Origin: Trichomonas vaginalis G3
Taxonomy: Eukaryota > Parabasalia > Trichomonadida > Trichomonadidae
NCBI RefSeq assembly: GCF_026262505.1
Contig: NC_067208.1
Location: 7,883,962-7,947,961, forward strand
Length of the DNA stretch: 64,000 bases
Direction of reading: 5' to 3'
Shown here: positions 15,362-24,352 of the stretch, one piece after another
How positions within the stretch are numbered: position 1 is the first letter of the stretch
How the letters are laid out: every line of letters starts with the position of its first letter
The notes under the pieces: generated by a model
Seen by the model: only the letters and a program-made list of their open reading frames with translations
What the model was told of the DNA's origin: nothing
Databases searched by the model: none
Made by a program: the position numbers and the translations under genes

Positions 15362-16201
15362 ATGTCAACAACAGAGAACACAACAACTGCTATCGTTCAT
15401 GAAGCCATAAATGAAGAATACGAGTACATACAGTTTAACAAACAACTCCGTCTCATTCGTTCGGTCAAAGACGATATGTACCAAATGCAAAGTATTTTGA
15501 CAGCATGTTTTGCTCCAGATACTAAGAAACCACAAGACTGGTTTAGGAACCAAAGCACACAAGAACTTTTGAGCGAAGCACAGCGAGACATACTTTTTTC
15601 TGAAAACAGTGAAGAACAGCGAGTAAGTAAAAAACTGCAGTCGCCAAAACTCTATGAAAATCGTGAAAAATTGCCAAACGGTTTGAGAGGATATTATGTA
15701 CATAGACTTCTTGTAAATGCTGTTGCAATGTGGGCTTCGCCTCGTTATGCTTGGTATATTTACAGACTTCTTGACGAAATTCATAGACAAGAACGTGAAG
15801 AGATGGAAAACAAGCTTGAAGCAAAAGACAAAAGCATTCAGAAAAGAATACCACGTTCGGTACCAAAAGGAAAGGAAAAGAACTATAAGTATATGATTTA
15901 TACTGAAGAGATGGAAAATGAAGAAGATAAAGATATGGTTATGTTGCATTTAGTCAGAAGAAACAACAAAAGCTTTTACGACCTTGCTAAGATTTACAAA
16001 TCTGACAGAAATTGGTTCTATCGTGAAAACTTACCGATTTCAATGACACCGAATGAAGATGTGAAACAAATAGTTCAAGATACGTTACCTCAAACACACT
16101 ATGATATGAAAGGTTGTACAATACTTACATTCAAAGAAGACTTACCGCTACTGAAAGAAAAAATAACAGAGTATTTTGACAACTTCAAACAAGCAGAGTA
16201 A
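15362..16201 (+). CDS. KilA-N domain protein with extended C-terminal domain (279 aa)
   Basis: ATG 15362 (MSTTENTTTA) follows the leader. The KilA-N part is divergent: QDWFRNQSTQELL at 58-70 and GYYVHRLLVNAVAMWASPRYA at 110-130 are the conserved helix and strand blocks. A helical linker follows. The C-terminal 100 residues (KYMIYTEEMENEEDKDMVML, then NWFYRENLPISMTPNEDV) resemble the C-terminal domains often attached to KilA-N in large DNA viruses (DUF3627-like; low confidence). The probable role is a DNA-binding regulator. It is intact and convergent with the ATPase gene, 15 bp apart. Confidence 0.8.
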   Translation: MSTTENTTTAIVHEAINEEYEYIQFNKQLRLIRSVKDDMYQMQSILTACFAPDTKKPQDWFRNQSTQELLSEAQRDILFSENSEEQRVSKKLQSPKLYENREKLPNGLRGYYVHRLLVNAVAMWASPRYAWYIYRLLDEIHRQEREEMENKLEAKDKSIQKRIPRSVPKGKEKNYKYMIYTEEMENEEDKDMVMLHLVRRNNKSFYDLAKIYKSDRNWFYRENLPISMTPNEDVKQIVQDTLPQTHYDMKGCTILTFKEDLPLLKEKITEYFDNFKQAE

Positions 16202-16216
16202 ATGAACTCTTTATTT

Positions 16217-17089
16217 TTATTGACTTTTTACAATTTGAACTTTGTTTGCGTAGATATGAATTCTGAAAGAAGTATGAGGGTCTTGTATGACTTTGTACTT
16301 CTCCCATAGTTCATGTCTGTCAAACTTACCTGCCATGGACTCTTTCATAAGTTCCATGAAATCGTCTTCGGACAATCCGGGGAAAAGTATTATGTCAGTA
16401 AGTATTCTTTTAACATCCTTACTTAAACTCTTTGCTGTCTGTACACATATTACGACTGAAATGTTAAAGTGTCTGAGCTTCTTAAGAATTCGACACATGT
16501 CTTGTTCTCTGTTCTTTAACAAAGGATGAGAAGCAAAGTCATCTAAGATAAGAAGACATCTATGAGGGTATGTCTTCCAATCGTAAGATTGCAATTTCTT
16601 CGAAATGTATTCTATCTCTTTCTGTTTGTTTCTGAAGTGGTGTTTGTCTAATATTCTCTGCATTTCCTCATTAGGTTCTTTAAACTTAGAATTTATATAC
16701 TCATTTATAGCATTATACTTCAAAACTCTTCTTTGGTACTTCTTTATCCAATCTAACAACTCAGTATCCTTTATACATACTAACTTAGACTTCTTTATAA
16801 TATCTTTGAACGAATTGACGGTTTGGTCAAATTGACCAGAAGTACTACAAATTACTACTAACTCATAGAATGGGTTCTTCTCATCTAGTTCTTGTTGTTG
16901 TGCAGCCATTTTAAGATAAGTGAAAGTCTTACCCGACCCAGGTGGTGCAATTAGACCTGTTATACCATTCTGAGCAAATAAGAACTTGTCATGTATAGGC
17001 TTTATCTGAGCATTTTCTAACTTTCTCTTGTTCTTATTTAAAACATTCTCAAATTTCTTGTCAATGTCAGCAAACTTTTTTTCTAACAT
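16217..17089 (-). CDS. FtsK/HerA-type genome packaging ATPase
   Basis: Starting at ATG 17089 (MLEKKFADID) the protein has 290 residues. This start avoids overlap with the divergent gene at 17126 and sits behind a T-rich leader. Walker A is APPGSGKT at 48-55, Walker B LLILDD at 179-184, and a sensor-type strand VVICVQTAKS at 212-221. This is the A32/FtsK-HerA ATPase of Polintons and related viruses, which pumps DNA into the capsid. A homolog with the same layout is at 57615-58440. The gene is intact. Confidence 0.88.
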   Translation of the reverse strand: MLEKKFADIDKKFENVLNKNKRKLENAQIKPIHDKFLFAQNGITGLIAPPGSGKTFTYLKMAAQQQELDEKNPFYELVVICSTSGQFDQTVNSFKDIIKKSKLVCIKDTELLDWIKKYQRRVLKYNAINEYINSKFKEPNEEMQRILDKHHFRNKQKEIEYISKKLQSYDWKTYPHRCLLILDDFASHPLLKNREQDMCRILKKLRHFNISVVICVQTAKSLSKDVKRILTDIILFPGLSEDDFMELMKESMAGKFDRHELWEKYKVIQDPHTSFRIHIYANKVQIVKSQ

Positions 17090-17125
17090 ATTTTTAGAAA
17101 AATTAAAATTTTTATCTTTTAGAAA

Positions 17126-17578
17126 ATGTCTAGCGATTTCGCTATCTATATTCGAGACAAGCTTTTCGACAGCAAAACATCTGTCGACCATAAAATCTTA
17201 CATAGTGTAAACAAGAAAGGTGAATTTGTTCTAAAGTTCTGTTTCTGGGAATATGACAAGAACCATAAAACATTACAAAGAGCAGTCTTAAAATTTGTCA
17301 ATGACAGACTTGTTGACAGAGATGACGCTGATTGGAAAGATGAAGTCCAACAAAAGTTCTTAGAATGCAAAGAAGATACATGCGCCGTTCTTGAAGATGA
17401 AATAGAAAACAGAATAGATGAGCTATTAAAGGACAAAGAACTTTTACATAAATATGGTTGCGCCAAATTTGACATAACTCCACCAGAAAAGAAGAAGAAA
17501 GAAAAGAAAGAAAAGAAAGTAGAAGAAGAGAAGAAAGAACCTGAACCAGTTCCAGAGAAAAAGAAATTTGACATGTAA
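17126..17578 (+). CDS. Hypothetical protein with Lys/Glu-rich tail (150 aa)
   Basis: The ORF is divergent from the ATPase gene, with 36 bp between ATGs (AATTTTTATCTTTTAGAAA before this one). Residues 1-105 look globular (DFAIYIRDKLFD, then EFVLKFCFWEYDK). Residues 115-150 are a highly charged Lys/Glu/Pro tail. No family is recognised. Its position between ATPase and helicase genes suggests a role in DNA handling, but this is only context. Confidence 0.55.
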   Translation: MSSDFAIYIRDKLFDSKTSVDHKILHSVNKKGEFVLKFCFWEYDKNHKTLQRAVLKFVNDRLVDRDDADWKDEVQQKFLECKEDTCAVLEDEIENRIDELLKDKELLHKYGCAKFDITPPEKKKKEKKEKKVEEEKKEPEPVPEKKKFDM

Positions 17579-17594
17579 AAATAAAATTTTATTT

Positions 17595-18014
17595 TTAGAA
17601 CATTTCTGGGTCAATGTCAATGTTCTCTTCCTCTTTAGGGGCAAACACTGGCTTAGACTCTAAAATCTTTTTATCCAATTTACCTTGAACTTCAACTATC
17701 TTAGACTCATAATATTCATAGTCGTCTGCTTTCTTTGGTTCATAAGGTATAACAAGTTTGTATGCTTTGCCTTCTTTAAGGTTTGAGAACCTTCTGTCAA
17801 AACTTTCTTTGACTGTTAACAAACCTTCTATGTCTAAGTCTTCAAATTTCGCACCATTTTTAGTCACAATAGCAAACTTAACTGGTTCGATGTTCCAAAC
17901 TTTGCTGAATGAAGACTTTTCAAAATGGTAGAAGTAAACATTCAAATATGTGAATGGGTCTAGTTCTTCTTTAAGTCCTGACATGTACTTGTTTACTGAG
18001 ATGAATTTTGTCAT
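17595..18014 (-). CDS. Hypothetical Maverick protein (139 aa)
   Basis: The gene converges with 17126-17578 (16 bp apart) and lies 41 bp downstream of the helicase gene on the same strand. ATG 18014 has TTTTTTTATCCGATAGAAAA ahead of it. Sequence features are PFTYLNVYFYHFE, a central basic strand region and an acidic tail (EEENIDIDPEMF). A small acidic-tailed protein beside a helicase could be a single-strand-binding or processivity factor; I have no motif to prove it. Confidence 0.5.
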   Translation of the reverse strand: MTKFISVNKYMSGLKEELDPFTYLNVYFYHFEKSSFSKVWNIEPVKFAIVTKNGAKFEDLDIEGLLTVKESFDRRFSNLKEGKAYKLVIPYEPKKADDYEYYESKIVEVQGKLDKKILESKPVFAPKEEENIDIDPEMF

Positions 18015-18055
18015 CTTTTCTATCGGATAAAAAAATATTTTTTTTTAAAATTTAC

Positions 18056-19286
18056 TCAGAAAAATTTTCTTTGTAATACACCATTCTGAACATCTAAAAG
18101 ACTTTTGACATTTGCCAAGAATGTTCGTTTAGACGCTGTCATATAACCATATTCTTGACAATATTGTTTATACGAATCGTACAATGACCTTTCATCTAAT
18201 GACACAAAGTCAGTTTCATCTATGAACAGTTCATATACACTCTTGTTTGCTTCTAACAATGTTTGTCTCTCTTCGGTATGTGGAATTTGTCTTGGATTGA
18301 ACTTAGAAATATCTAATGTCATAAAATATGAGAACAAGTGGTTGTAAAAGTCAGATGTCAAAGTTTCTGCTAAGTCGTCAAAATATTCTGTATCTTGCAT
18401 ATGAGAATCTGACGTTCTGACAACTACATATCTTCTGTCAGAACTTTCTAACTTCATCGGAACAGCATTGTTTGAAACCATAATGAAGTTTGCAACATTT
18501 TCACAAACTCTTTGGTCTTTATATTTTCTTTCAACAACTCCAACTTTATCTGTTATAAGACTCTTCAAAGCATCTGAGTTCAAAACTTTTGTTGTATCTA
18601 TACTTTGAAGTTCATTGCAAACTATAAGTTTCATATTCTCAATTGAAGAGTTAAACTTGCCACAGATGTTTTCTAAGTTTGTCATATTCGGATTCGAATA
18701 ACCTTCTAACAGTTTTGCACAAAATATCTGTAAAGAAAGTATTCTTACCAGTTCCTTGTTTTCCAATTATAATGAGAGCAGTTTCATTTTTAGCACTTGG
18801 ATGTTGTAAGATGTTTGCAAACCAACATAAGATATACTCATAAACCTTTTCGTTTCCATTGCATATAATTTCTTTGACATGGTCTAACCAAGCTTCTATA
18901 ATATTTTCTTTCCATTCTACTTGTTCATATTTATATCCAGTGAAGATAGAATAGAAGTTTGGAGAAGGTGTATAGAACTTTATACCTCGAACTGAAAAAT
19001 CTTCTAACTTTGACAATAAGATATCCCAAGCATCTAACATCTTCATGCCAACTTGTACGACTTTTATTTTCTTAAGTTTCTGTCTACATTCTTGTTCAGA
19101 CACTATTGTTGCTCTTGGTTTGTTAAAGACAACATCCCATTCTTTCATGACATAACATTCTGGGGCAGAGTCAACATAAATGACCAAACGTTTCAAATTC
19201 TCGACTGCTTTGTTATAGTCTCTAAATGGACACATATTTCTGAATGCTTGGAAGTCATAAAAATCTGAAACATCTATTCTGTACAT
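18056..19286 (-). pseudogene. D5-like SF3 primase-helicase, frameshifted
   Basis: The first part (19286 down to about 18715) contains FANILQHPSAKNETALIII and Walker A GKQGTGKN at residues 175-182. The second part carries Walker B-like LIVCNELQS, motif C-like FIMVSNNAVP, DRRYVVV and a C-terminal wing-like region (DSYKQYCQEYGYMTASKRTF). This order is that of poxvirus D5/phage P4-type superfamily 3 helicases. They unwind origins and often carry a primase domain upstream, which is not evident here. One extra A in the A run at about 18716 splits the gene. It probably takes the replication role normally filled by polymerase B in Mavericks (inference). Confidence 0.82.
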
Positions 19287-19316
19287 TTTTATAAAAATAA
19301 AAAAAATATTATTTTT

Positions 19317-20115
19317 TTATTCTTGACTTTGTTGTTCCATTTGTTGCATTTGTTGTTCTTGAGCTATTTGTTGTTGAAGTTGTTCTTGTAATACAATACT
19401 TTCACCAGTTGCATCTTCCAATTCGAAACTTTCTGCCGTCATTGACAAATACATAGGACATAAAAGTTTTACAGGAACAAAGTTTGCGTCAACTAATGTC
19501 AACGTTATACTTGCCAAAGTGTTTGAGTTCACTAAGGTTGAAAATTCTGCATTCGAATGAACAATAGGCAAACCAGCAGAGAAAGTATTGTTTATACGCA
19601 TAAGTATCTTTTGGTCATAATAGTTTCTGTCGACATTCGAATAACACTTTGAACCTAAGTTTGAAACAATATATAAGATTGGTGTGCTTAATGTCAATGG
19701 AATAGACATTCCTTGTATGACACCTTTTCCTGTTATAGGAAACTGTTGGTAGTAAAAACCAGAAATAAGTTTTGTATTATAGCTCATATCGTTTATAGTA
19801 AACTCAGTCGGACATCCAAACATAATGAAACCTGCTCTAGTTGCAGCACATGTTACACCCGTACTTAAAGTATTAAATAAGTCAACAAAACCTGTTGGTG
19901 GTATATCTGAGTAAGTATCTTCAAAGGAGTATTTTTTTACCATTCACAACAATAAAGTCTTCTGGTGTCAAAAGAGCAAAACAGGCTTTAGTCGTCATTG
20001 TGTTTAAGGTTAGTTTACAATATCGTCCTTGAGGACTTTGTAAGTTTGTTGTTATAGAATTATATGACTCAGGGTTTTTAGTCGTAATAGTATAAACCAT
20101 TATGTCTTCTGCCAT
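19317..20115 (-). pseudogene. Penton/minor capsid candidate, frameshifted
   Basis: Two frames (20115-19921 and 19943-19317) join at a run of seven A bases near 19935, so this is one ~265-aa gene with a single-base insertion. The protein is beta-strand rich without transmembrane segments (SPQGRYCKLTLNT, then ITLTLVDANFVPVKLL). It ends in a Gln-rich tail. Length, composition and location two genes from the major capsid gene match the single jelly-roll penton proteins of Polintons. The specific family assignment is inferred, not proven. Confidence 0.55.
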
Positions 20116-20119
20116 TTAC

Positions 20120-20701
20120 TTAGCAAATAAATTTTAATGAAATGTTGTGGTCGTCAAATATTTTTATAACGTCTGGGAAACTATATTTTAAGTTCAACGT
20201 TTCACCTCCTTTCATAACGTATATCTTGTCAATGACATTATATGAAACACCACAGCAACTAATGTCGGGTTCTATTTCTTTGATGTTTATATCGTCTGCC
20301 TCTGTCAAAAGTTTCAATAGTTTTTTCAAAACTTCATGAGGTGCAATGACATATGAGTTCACTTTTACAGGGTTGTGTTCGACCAAGTTTAACATTATAC
20401 TTAAAGCTTGACAAATCTTCTCCTGAGTTTGAAGTTTGTCTTTCAGTTGTTGGTAGTCGTTTCGAATATCTGCAACAGAACTTAAGTCTCTGTTAACTTC
20501 AGGATATGTTGGTTGTTCTTTTACAGGAACAATTGTTATACCATCTTCGTCTTCGTATGGTTTCCCCACTTCAACATCTCTGTCTTTGACATTGACAATA
20601 ACACTTTGACTGTTTGTTTGAGTTGGTGAATTTAACTTCACATCTGCCACCGCCATTAAACCTTTTGAAACACTTACGCTTCTATTTTTCGGAAATGACA
20701 T
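20120..20701 (-). CDS. Hypothetical protein with conserved SCCG motif (193 aa)
   Basis: ATG 20701 (MSFPKNRSVS) was chosen over the longer frame because the leader TTTTTATTCTAAGTAAA precedes it. A central coiled segment lies at residues 80-110 (RNDYQQLKDKLQTQEKI). The C-terminal half contains APHEVLKKLLKLL, then DISCCGVSYN and a beta-rich end. The element-2 gene at 59412-60133 has the same arrangement (IVNVK-like start, PTYP, LPYESLIHII, EVSCCGTV). This marks a previously unnamed core protein shared by both elements. The role is unknown. Confidence 0.65.
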   Translation of the reverse strand: MSFPKNRSVSVSKGLMAVADVKLNSPTQTNSQSVIVNVKDRDVEVGKPYEDEDGITIVPVKEQPTYPEVNRDLSSVADIRNDYQQLKDKLQTQEKICQALSIMLNLVEHNPVKVNSYVIAPHEVLKKLLKLLTEADDINIKEIEPDISCCGVSYNVIDKIYVMKGGETLNLKYSFPDVIKIFDDHNISLKFIC

Positions 20702-20719
20702 TTTACTTAGAATAAAAAG

Positions 20720-21139
20720 ATGGACGTATTCGGATATCTCTTTGAATTGAAGCAAAACAAAGTTTATACTCACAAACAATACAAATACATTGACAGAATA
20801 GTTCTTTACACAAACAATGGAAAATGTTATAGAATAGCAATATTTGCTGAACCAAAATATTTTCATAAAGCAAAGAAAGTTGGTATAACTGAAATGGTGA
20901 AAGTTCTTGAAGCAGACAAAAATATAACTTCAAAATTGACCGATATTACTAAAGGAAAGTTTATAATACAATATTATGTCAAAACTGGCGTACTGTCAAT
21001 ATTTGACGGAGAGAAGTCAGTTCAAGAACAACTTACTGACCTGCTGCCAAAATCTGCTCGATGGAAGCTGTCGTTATGCCAATCTGAGGAGCCCCAGCAG
21101 GTTTCATCGAACGAATCTTCAAAAGAGCATCTTCCGTGA
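20720..21139 (+). CDS. Hypothetical protein overlapping the capsid gene 3' end (139 aa)
   Basis: The ORF is divergent from 20120-20701 with 18 bp between start codons. The first ~105 residues look like a real folded protein (KCYRIAIFAEPKYFHKAKK, then KGKFIIQYYVKTGVLSIFDG). The last 35 codons run antisense through the end of the capsid gene. The 107-bp overlap may be genuine, or the true stop may have been lost through an indel. No family is recognised. Confidence 0.5.
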   Translation: MDVFGYLFELKQNKVYTHKQYKYIDRIVLYTNNGKCYRIAIFAEPKYFHKAKKVGITEMVKVLEADKNITSKLTDITKGKFIIQYYVKTGVLSIFDGEKSVQEQLTDLLPKSARWKLSLCQSEEPQQVSSNESSKEHLP

Positions 21140-22637
21140 AAAGTGCTATTGGTTTTGTAAACTTCTTTGCTTTCAATTCATCTGGACCGTCTCTGTCACC
21201 AGTATATTGTATTTGTACAGTACCAACAGTTGAAATACCACCCATAAAGTCTTCTGAGTCAGCAAATTGAATGCCAAGCCAAAAGTTTGAACGGTCTCCA
21301 TTTGTATATTGAGTTTTTTGACCTCCTGTATGAGTCCATACTTTCACATATGGCATAATAGAACTTTGCATTTCAGGGTTAATGGTTGTTGTGAAGTTGT
21401 TGTTAAAGTTCATAGCATCTAATGTCAAGTTGTATGACCTCATATCCTCAACTGTAGAATATTCTTCTCTTGGATAATATTTGCCATCTATGTTTATATG
21501 ATATTTAATACCAGGGTTGTAGAAACAAGAATAGTCATTTATAGTTCGTCTGAACAGTACAAACATAGTATCTGCATGTTTCATTGCAGTTGTTAAAGCA
21601 ATATCTGTTCTTGCACCTGGGTCAGCACTTTGGTTTCCAACTTCACCTGCAAAGTCTTTGACAGATATTTGGTGTATAGGGAACATAAGTGGAACTGCAA
21701 TATATTTGGCAGCTAAAGCATTTGAAATATCTGGGTCCAACATATAGACTGCAAGTCTGCTTTCTATTCTCTTGCATTCAAATTTTTCGCATGTGAACTT
21801 AACTGGGTCCCAAGCATCTCAGCAGCATTGAAATAATAGTTTACTTCAGTGTTGAGGTTTGAGAAACCAAAGTCTAAGTCAACTTTGTCTTTGCAAAATT
21901 CGGCGAATGACGTTTTATTTGTTCCCTTTACGTCTGTAAGAGTGAATGGGTCTTGTGTTGGTGCAATGACTAAGTTATTTTTGCTTGGAGTAAGTTCGAT
22001 AGAAATTTTTCCTGCCCAGTTTGGCAAGTATCTTAAAAACCTGAAGATGAGGAAAGATGACAAAGGAACTCTAAGTTTCAGTTTTAATTTAGTGGCAGCA
22101 GTTCCATCTGAACCAGAAAGGTTAACATAAACTCTGGAACGTTAGGGTCAAGTCTTCTTATTTTCTCAATAGTTGCATACTGGTCTGTTTGTTCTCTAGC
22201 TTGTGGTTGTACTGAGTTTCTCAAGCGAACCATTCATAGTTTGCCCATGTTACTGTTTGAACTAAGTCAGAGTTAGAATATATCTTATATCCCATGAAAA
22301 CTTCTGGAGCATATTGGTATCCGACATAGAAAATTCCATTGCAACCTTTCTTGTCAGACAACTTGGCAGAAGGTTTTATTTCAATGTCTTGTTCCACGTA
22401 TAAGAATGAGTTGTCAATAGAAATAATATGAAACCTGTCGCAAGCAATATCTACTGTTGTTGAAGAACCTTCTCCAAACTCACCTACGTTTCCATAAGAA
22501 ACAGCAGTTGTATATTCGTAAGTTCCAGGAACTATTTCTGACCTTCTAATGGCATTGTCGCATTCGTTATACCATTCGGAAACATTTCCGTTCATGGCAT
22601 CCAAAACTGTTGGCGTTATATTCTGAGCGGCGTACAT
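21033..22637 (-). pseudogene. Major capsid protein (double jelly-roll type), multiply frameshifted
   Basis: The coding region is about 535 codons from ATG 22637 (MYAAQNITPTVLDAM), spread over frames that overlap at about 22222, 22095 and 21775. At least three single-base indels are needed to read it through. Strand-rich blocks include DRFHIISIDNSFLYVEQDI, VPLSSFLIFRFLRYLPNWAG with KISIEL, and later TINPEMQSSIMPYVKVW and NFWLGIQFADSEDF. The short hydrophobic segment before a KISIEL-type strand is typical of Polinton capsid proteins, and length is normal. The closest in-window relative is 55949-57590. The leader is TTTTTACCCATATGAA. No in-frame nonsense codon is present other than those caused by shifts. 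Confidence 0.75.
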
Positions 22638-22697
22638 TTCATATGGGTAAAAATATAGAATAGTTGGATTTATGTGTCATAATTGTTTCGGACCAAG

Positions 22698-24332
22698 CTA
22701 TACTTTCTTCCTGACTGAGTTTTTAACTCTTCTTTTTCCTTCATTGCCACTACTTTCACTAGATGAAGTTACTTCTTCACTACTTTCACTTTGTTCTACT
22801 CTTCTTCTTTGGTGTCGCTTTTGGTAACTTGCCCTCTGCTTCAAGTTGTAGCATCTTTGCCTCATGTTCACCTAGTATGTTGTAAATTTCCCATGTCCTT
22901 TTTGCCTTTGGGCTCTGGTCGCCCATCTCAGGTAACCTATATCCTAGAAAGATTTTGTCATAGTTTGTATTTGAGTCTTCGCGTATTGTTTGCATGACTC
23001 TTTCCTGAGTTTCCGGTTCAAGCTCTTCAAACAGAGCTTGTCCATATGGAATAAGCTCGTTTCCAAATATATGTTTTTGTAGCCATTCTGGTTTTCTTTC
23101 CATGTTACCAATAATATCTTTTGTGAATGGGAAAGCTTTTACCCAATGTTTCAGTCTTGCGTCATTTATTTCTGTAGTTGGTTTTATTTTGTCATGGAAC
23201 ATGTTTTTCAATACTAACATTTCATTTGGTACTGTCCATTTGAGTTTTCTTAAATATTCATCCCTTCTCGGTTCATTGTCTGCAAAGTAAGTTTTTATGA
23301 CATTTTGCAAACTTTCGTTTGCAAGGTCATGTACAATAGGTTCTTTCCTTCTCTCTCCCTAACTTTCTTTCTAAACTCTTCACCAAATATACCATCTCTA
23401 TGGTTTGTGTAGTTCTTTGAGATAAATGTTCTAGAACGTCAGGTGTTATATTTCCATCAGCCATGTTCATTTCATACTGGTCCAAAATATCTGCATCTTT
23501 CATATCTTTCAATGGCATTAAAGCCGCGCTGAAAATACCAGCTATATCTGGTTCACCATTCACTTCCATTGCGTCTACAACTTCTTGGAATTGTGGTTGT
23601 AAGTTTATGAACCACCTATCCGGATTAGCTTTATGACCCCATCTCATTGTAGTTCCATAGTCTGCAGAAACAAAAGTAGGTTTGTTTCCATATTGGTTAG
23701 GTTCTGAATGAACTTTAAACAATGTTTCATTTCTATATGTTTTGTTGAAATTTAACATTTTATTTTCACCGAGTTCAGCCAAAGATTGAACGTTATATGG
23801 TCGTAAGTAAAAAGGATTATTGTATTTGCGTACATTTTCTTTCAGTACTTCCATTCTATGCTGAATATTTTCATCTGATGTTGGAGTCTTTTGTATGTCG
23901 GCGAACATTTTTCGATATTCTTCTACTATGTCAGCCGAATTTTTCTTAGACTCTTGGAAAGATTCCATATTCACCTCATACTCTTGTTGAGGGTCAAGAT
24001 TTTTCGGCTGTTCCAAATCTTCATCTAGTTCTGTGAAGTTAGTTTCCAAAGGAGGGACTTGTTCGTTTCCTTCAGGCTCTTCTAGCTGTTGTTTGCTGAA
24101 CTATTTCTTCCATGTCTGGTTGTATCTGAACTTCTTCCTGTTGAGTTTCTTGTACCTCATCTGCTGGCATTTCATATATTCCGAGACCGTTTTTAACAAG
24201 TTCCCTATCTAAGTCATCCGGACTCATAAACCTTTCTTCTTTCGTTCCGTCTCTATTTTTTACGCGTTTCATGAAGAGAGTTGAATTATCATTTAGCTCT
24301 GACACCAAATATCTCGGAGTAAATTCATTCAT
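22698..24332 (-). pseudogene. Hypothetical Maverick structural protein, three frameshifts
   Basis: Open frames 24332-24072, 24049-23327 and 23310-22786 connect in series, and a tail to 22698 follows. Single-base shifts fall near 24090, 23330 and 22795. All four parts read naturally across each junction, so this is one gene of about 540 codons. The start is MNEFTPRYLVSELNDN. It is acidic and helical in the middle (NMESFQESKK), then FVSADYGTTMRWGHKANPD. It ends in a Ser/Glu-rich then basic tail. No enzymatic motif is seen. It lies directly upstream of the capsid gene on the same strand, so a virion or assembly role is likely but unproven. Confidence 0.6.
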
Positions 24333-24352
24333 GTCATTTGGATGATATGCTA

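Noticed and set aside
15365-15949. 194-codon minus-strand frame opposite the third island gene
   Set aside because: Shadow frame rich in Phe, Ser and Cys. The plus strand encodes a clear KilA-N protein with leader and ATG.
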